Shown here one piece after another: positions 15,157-15,364 of a DNA stretch of 15,364 bases. The notes below the pieces were generated by a model. The model was given only the letters and a program-made list of their open reading frames with translations, had not been told where the DNA came from and ran no database searches. Both the position numbers and the translations under genes were made by a program. Within the stretch, counting starts at the first letter, position 1, and the number at the start of each line of letters is the position of its first letter. Source of the stretch: Longimicrobiales bacterium (GTDB lineage Bacteria; Gemmatimonadota; Gemmatimonadetes; Longimicrobiales; Gaopeijiaceae); the NCBI GenBank assembly GCA_022428035.1, contig JAKMDG010000374.1, positions 1-15,364 of the forward strand, written 5' to 3'.

Positions 15157-15248
15157 GCTGCAGGCAGCCGTCCCTCTTCGTGTATTCGCAATCGAGGTGA
15201 GGTGGTCGCGCTAACTCGCTATCGTGTTGTATGTTGCGCTGCGGGCGG
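15157..15248. other. Short convergent intergenic region
   Basis: This lies between the OsmC stop and the stop of the minus-strand gene at the right edge. The only structure seen is a small hairpin right at the OsmC stop, GGCTG-CAGG-CAGCC (15156-15169), without a following T-run, so it is at best a weak terminator. No gene is apparent. Confidence 0.35.
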
Positions 15249-15364
15249 TCACGTCATCGAAGCCTGGCAGATCGACTCGATCGCGGTATCCAGGCCGGCG
15301 TTGAAGTCTTCGTCCGACTGCTGGGCGCTGAGCCCTGCGACCAGGGCGCGGGAGAAGCTAGCCA
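15249..15364 (-). CDS. C-terminal end of a minus-strand gene, possibly a TetR/AcrR-type regulator
   Basis: An open frame enters from the right edge on the minus strand and stops at TGA (complement of 15249-15251). The visible 37 residues read ASFSRALVAGLSAQQSDEDF, then NAGLDTAIESICQASMT. An alanine/leucine-rich helix with 'LVAGLSAQ', a short acidic turn and a final amphipathic helix resemble the C-termini of many TetR/AcrR regulators, but this is too short to be sure. Codon use (strong G/C at third positions) matches the neighbouring genes and supports real coding. Its stop converges on the OsmC gene with a 92-bp gap. Confidence 0.5.
   Translation of the reverse strand, partial: ASFSRALVAGLSAQQSDEDFNAGLDTAIESICQASMT

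Noticed and set aside
15156..15169. Intrinsic terminator after the OsmC gene
   Set aside because: The hairpin is only 5 bp and is not followed by a T-run; it is mentioned in the intergenic entry but not called as a terminator.
1..15364. CRISPR arrays, insertion sequences, phage genes or toxin-antitoxin pairs
   Set aside because: No regularly spaced repeats, transposase or integrase motifs or terminal inverted repeats were seen on either strand.

Overview
The window is GC-rich (clearly above 60% by eye), densely coding bacterial chromosome. Nothing in it looks like an insertion sequence, prophage or CRISPR array. The gene complement fits a Gemmatimonadota-like or similar high-GC environmental bacterium: an NfeD/FloA membrane pair, an M1-type secreted metallopeptidase, an error-prone DnaE2 polymerase, and a small membrane protein whose tail (ALRQAVILQEVLGPP) I associate with that phylum. 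This placement is an inference from protein style, not a measured result.

Layout. Positions 2-1962 (+) hold the end of an nfeD-like gene, a flotillin-like floA and a membrane-anchored, charged protein of unknown function, apparently one operon. It converges with only 3 bp to spare on aconitase A (acnA, 1966-4677, minus, GTG start). A two-helix membrane protein with a probable TPR tail (4848-5537, +) is divergent from acnA. It is followed by tRNA-Leu(CAA) at 5595-5677 with its own likely promoter, then a 308-bp non-coding stretch ending in a good sigma-70-type promoter, then citrate synthase (gltA, 5986-7296), closed by a strong intrinsic terminator. An MBL-fold hydrolase (7413-8297) and a secreted M1-family metallopeptidase (about 8329-10404) are coupled and end at a textbook UUCG-loop terminator. 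On the minus strand lie a VOC/glyoxalase-like protein (10488-10919) and dnaE2 (10982-14494, GTG start). A palindrome-rich 200-bp divergent region follows, then an OsmC-family gene (14695-15156, +). The window ends in the C-terminal piece of a minus-strand gene, perhaps a TetR-type regulator.

The most interesting locus is the OsmC gene. Its reading frame is interrupted by a single in-frame TGA (14887-14889) at the position where OsmC family proteins carry the peroxidatic cysteine of the G-G-C-L-T motif. The same frame then continues without shift through the rest of a well-conserved OsmC domain, including the second cysteine (C133). A GC-rich hairpin with a G in the second loop position lies 25 nt downstream of the TGA, matching the general bacterial SECIS arrangement. 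I read this as a selenocysteine-containing OsmC-like peroxiredoxin (Sec65) rather than two small genes or a pseudogene.

Functionally, aconitase and citrate synthase are the first two enzymes of the TCA cycle, on opposite strands about 1.3 kb apart. DnaE2 (damage-tolerant replication) is divergently transcribed from the putative seleno-OsmC (peroxide defence) across a shared, palindrome-rich control region, which suggests but does not prove a stress-response neighbourhood.
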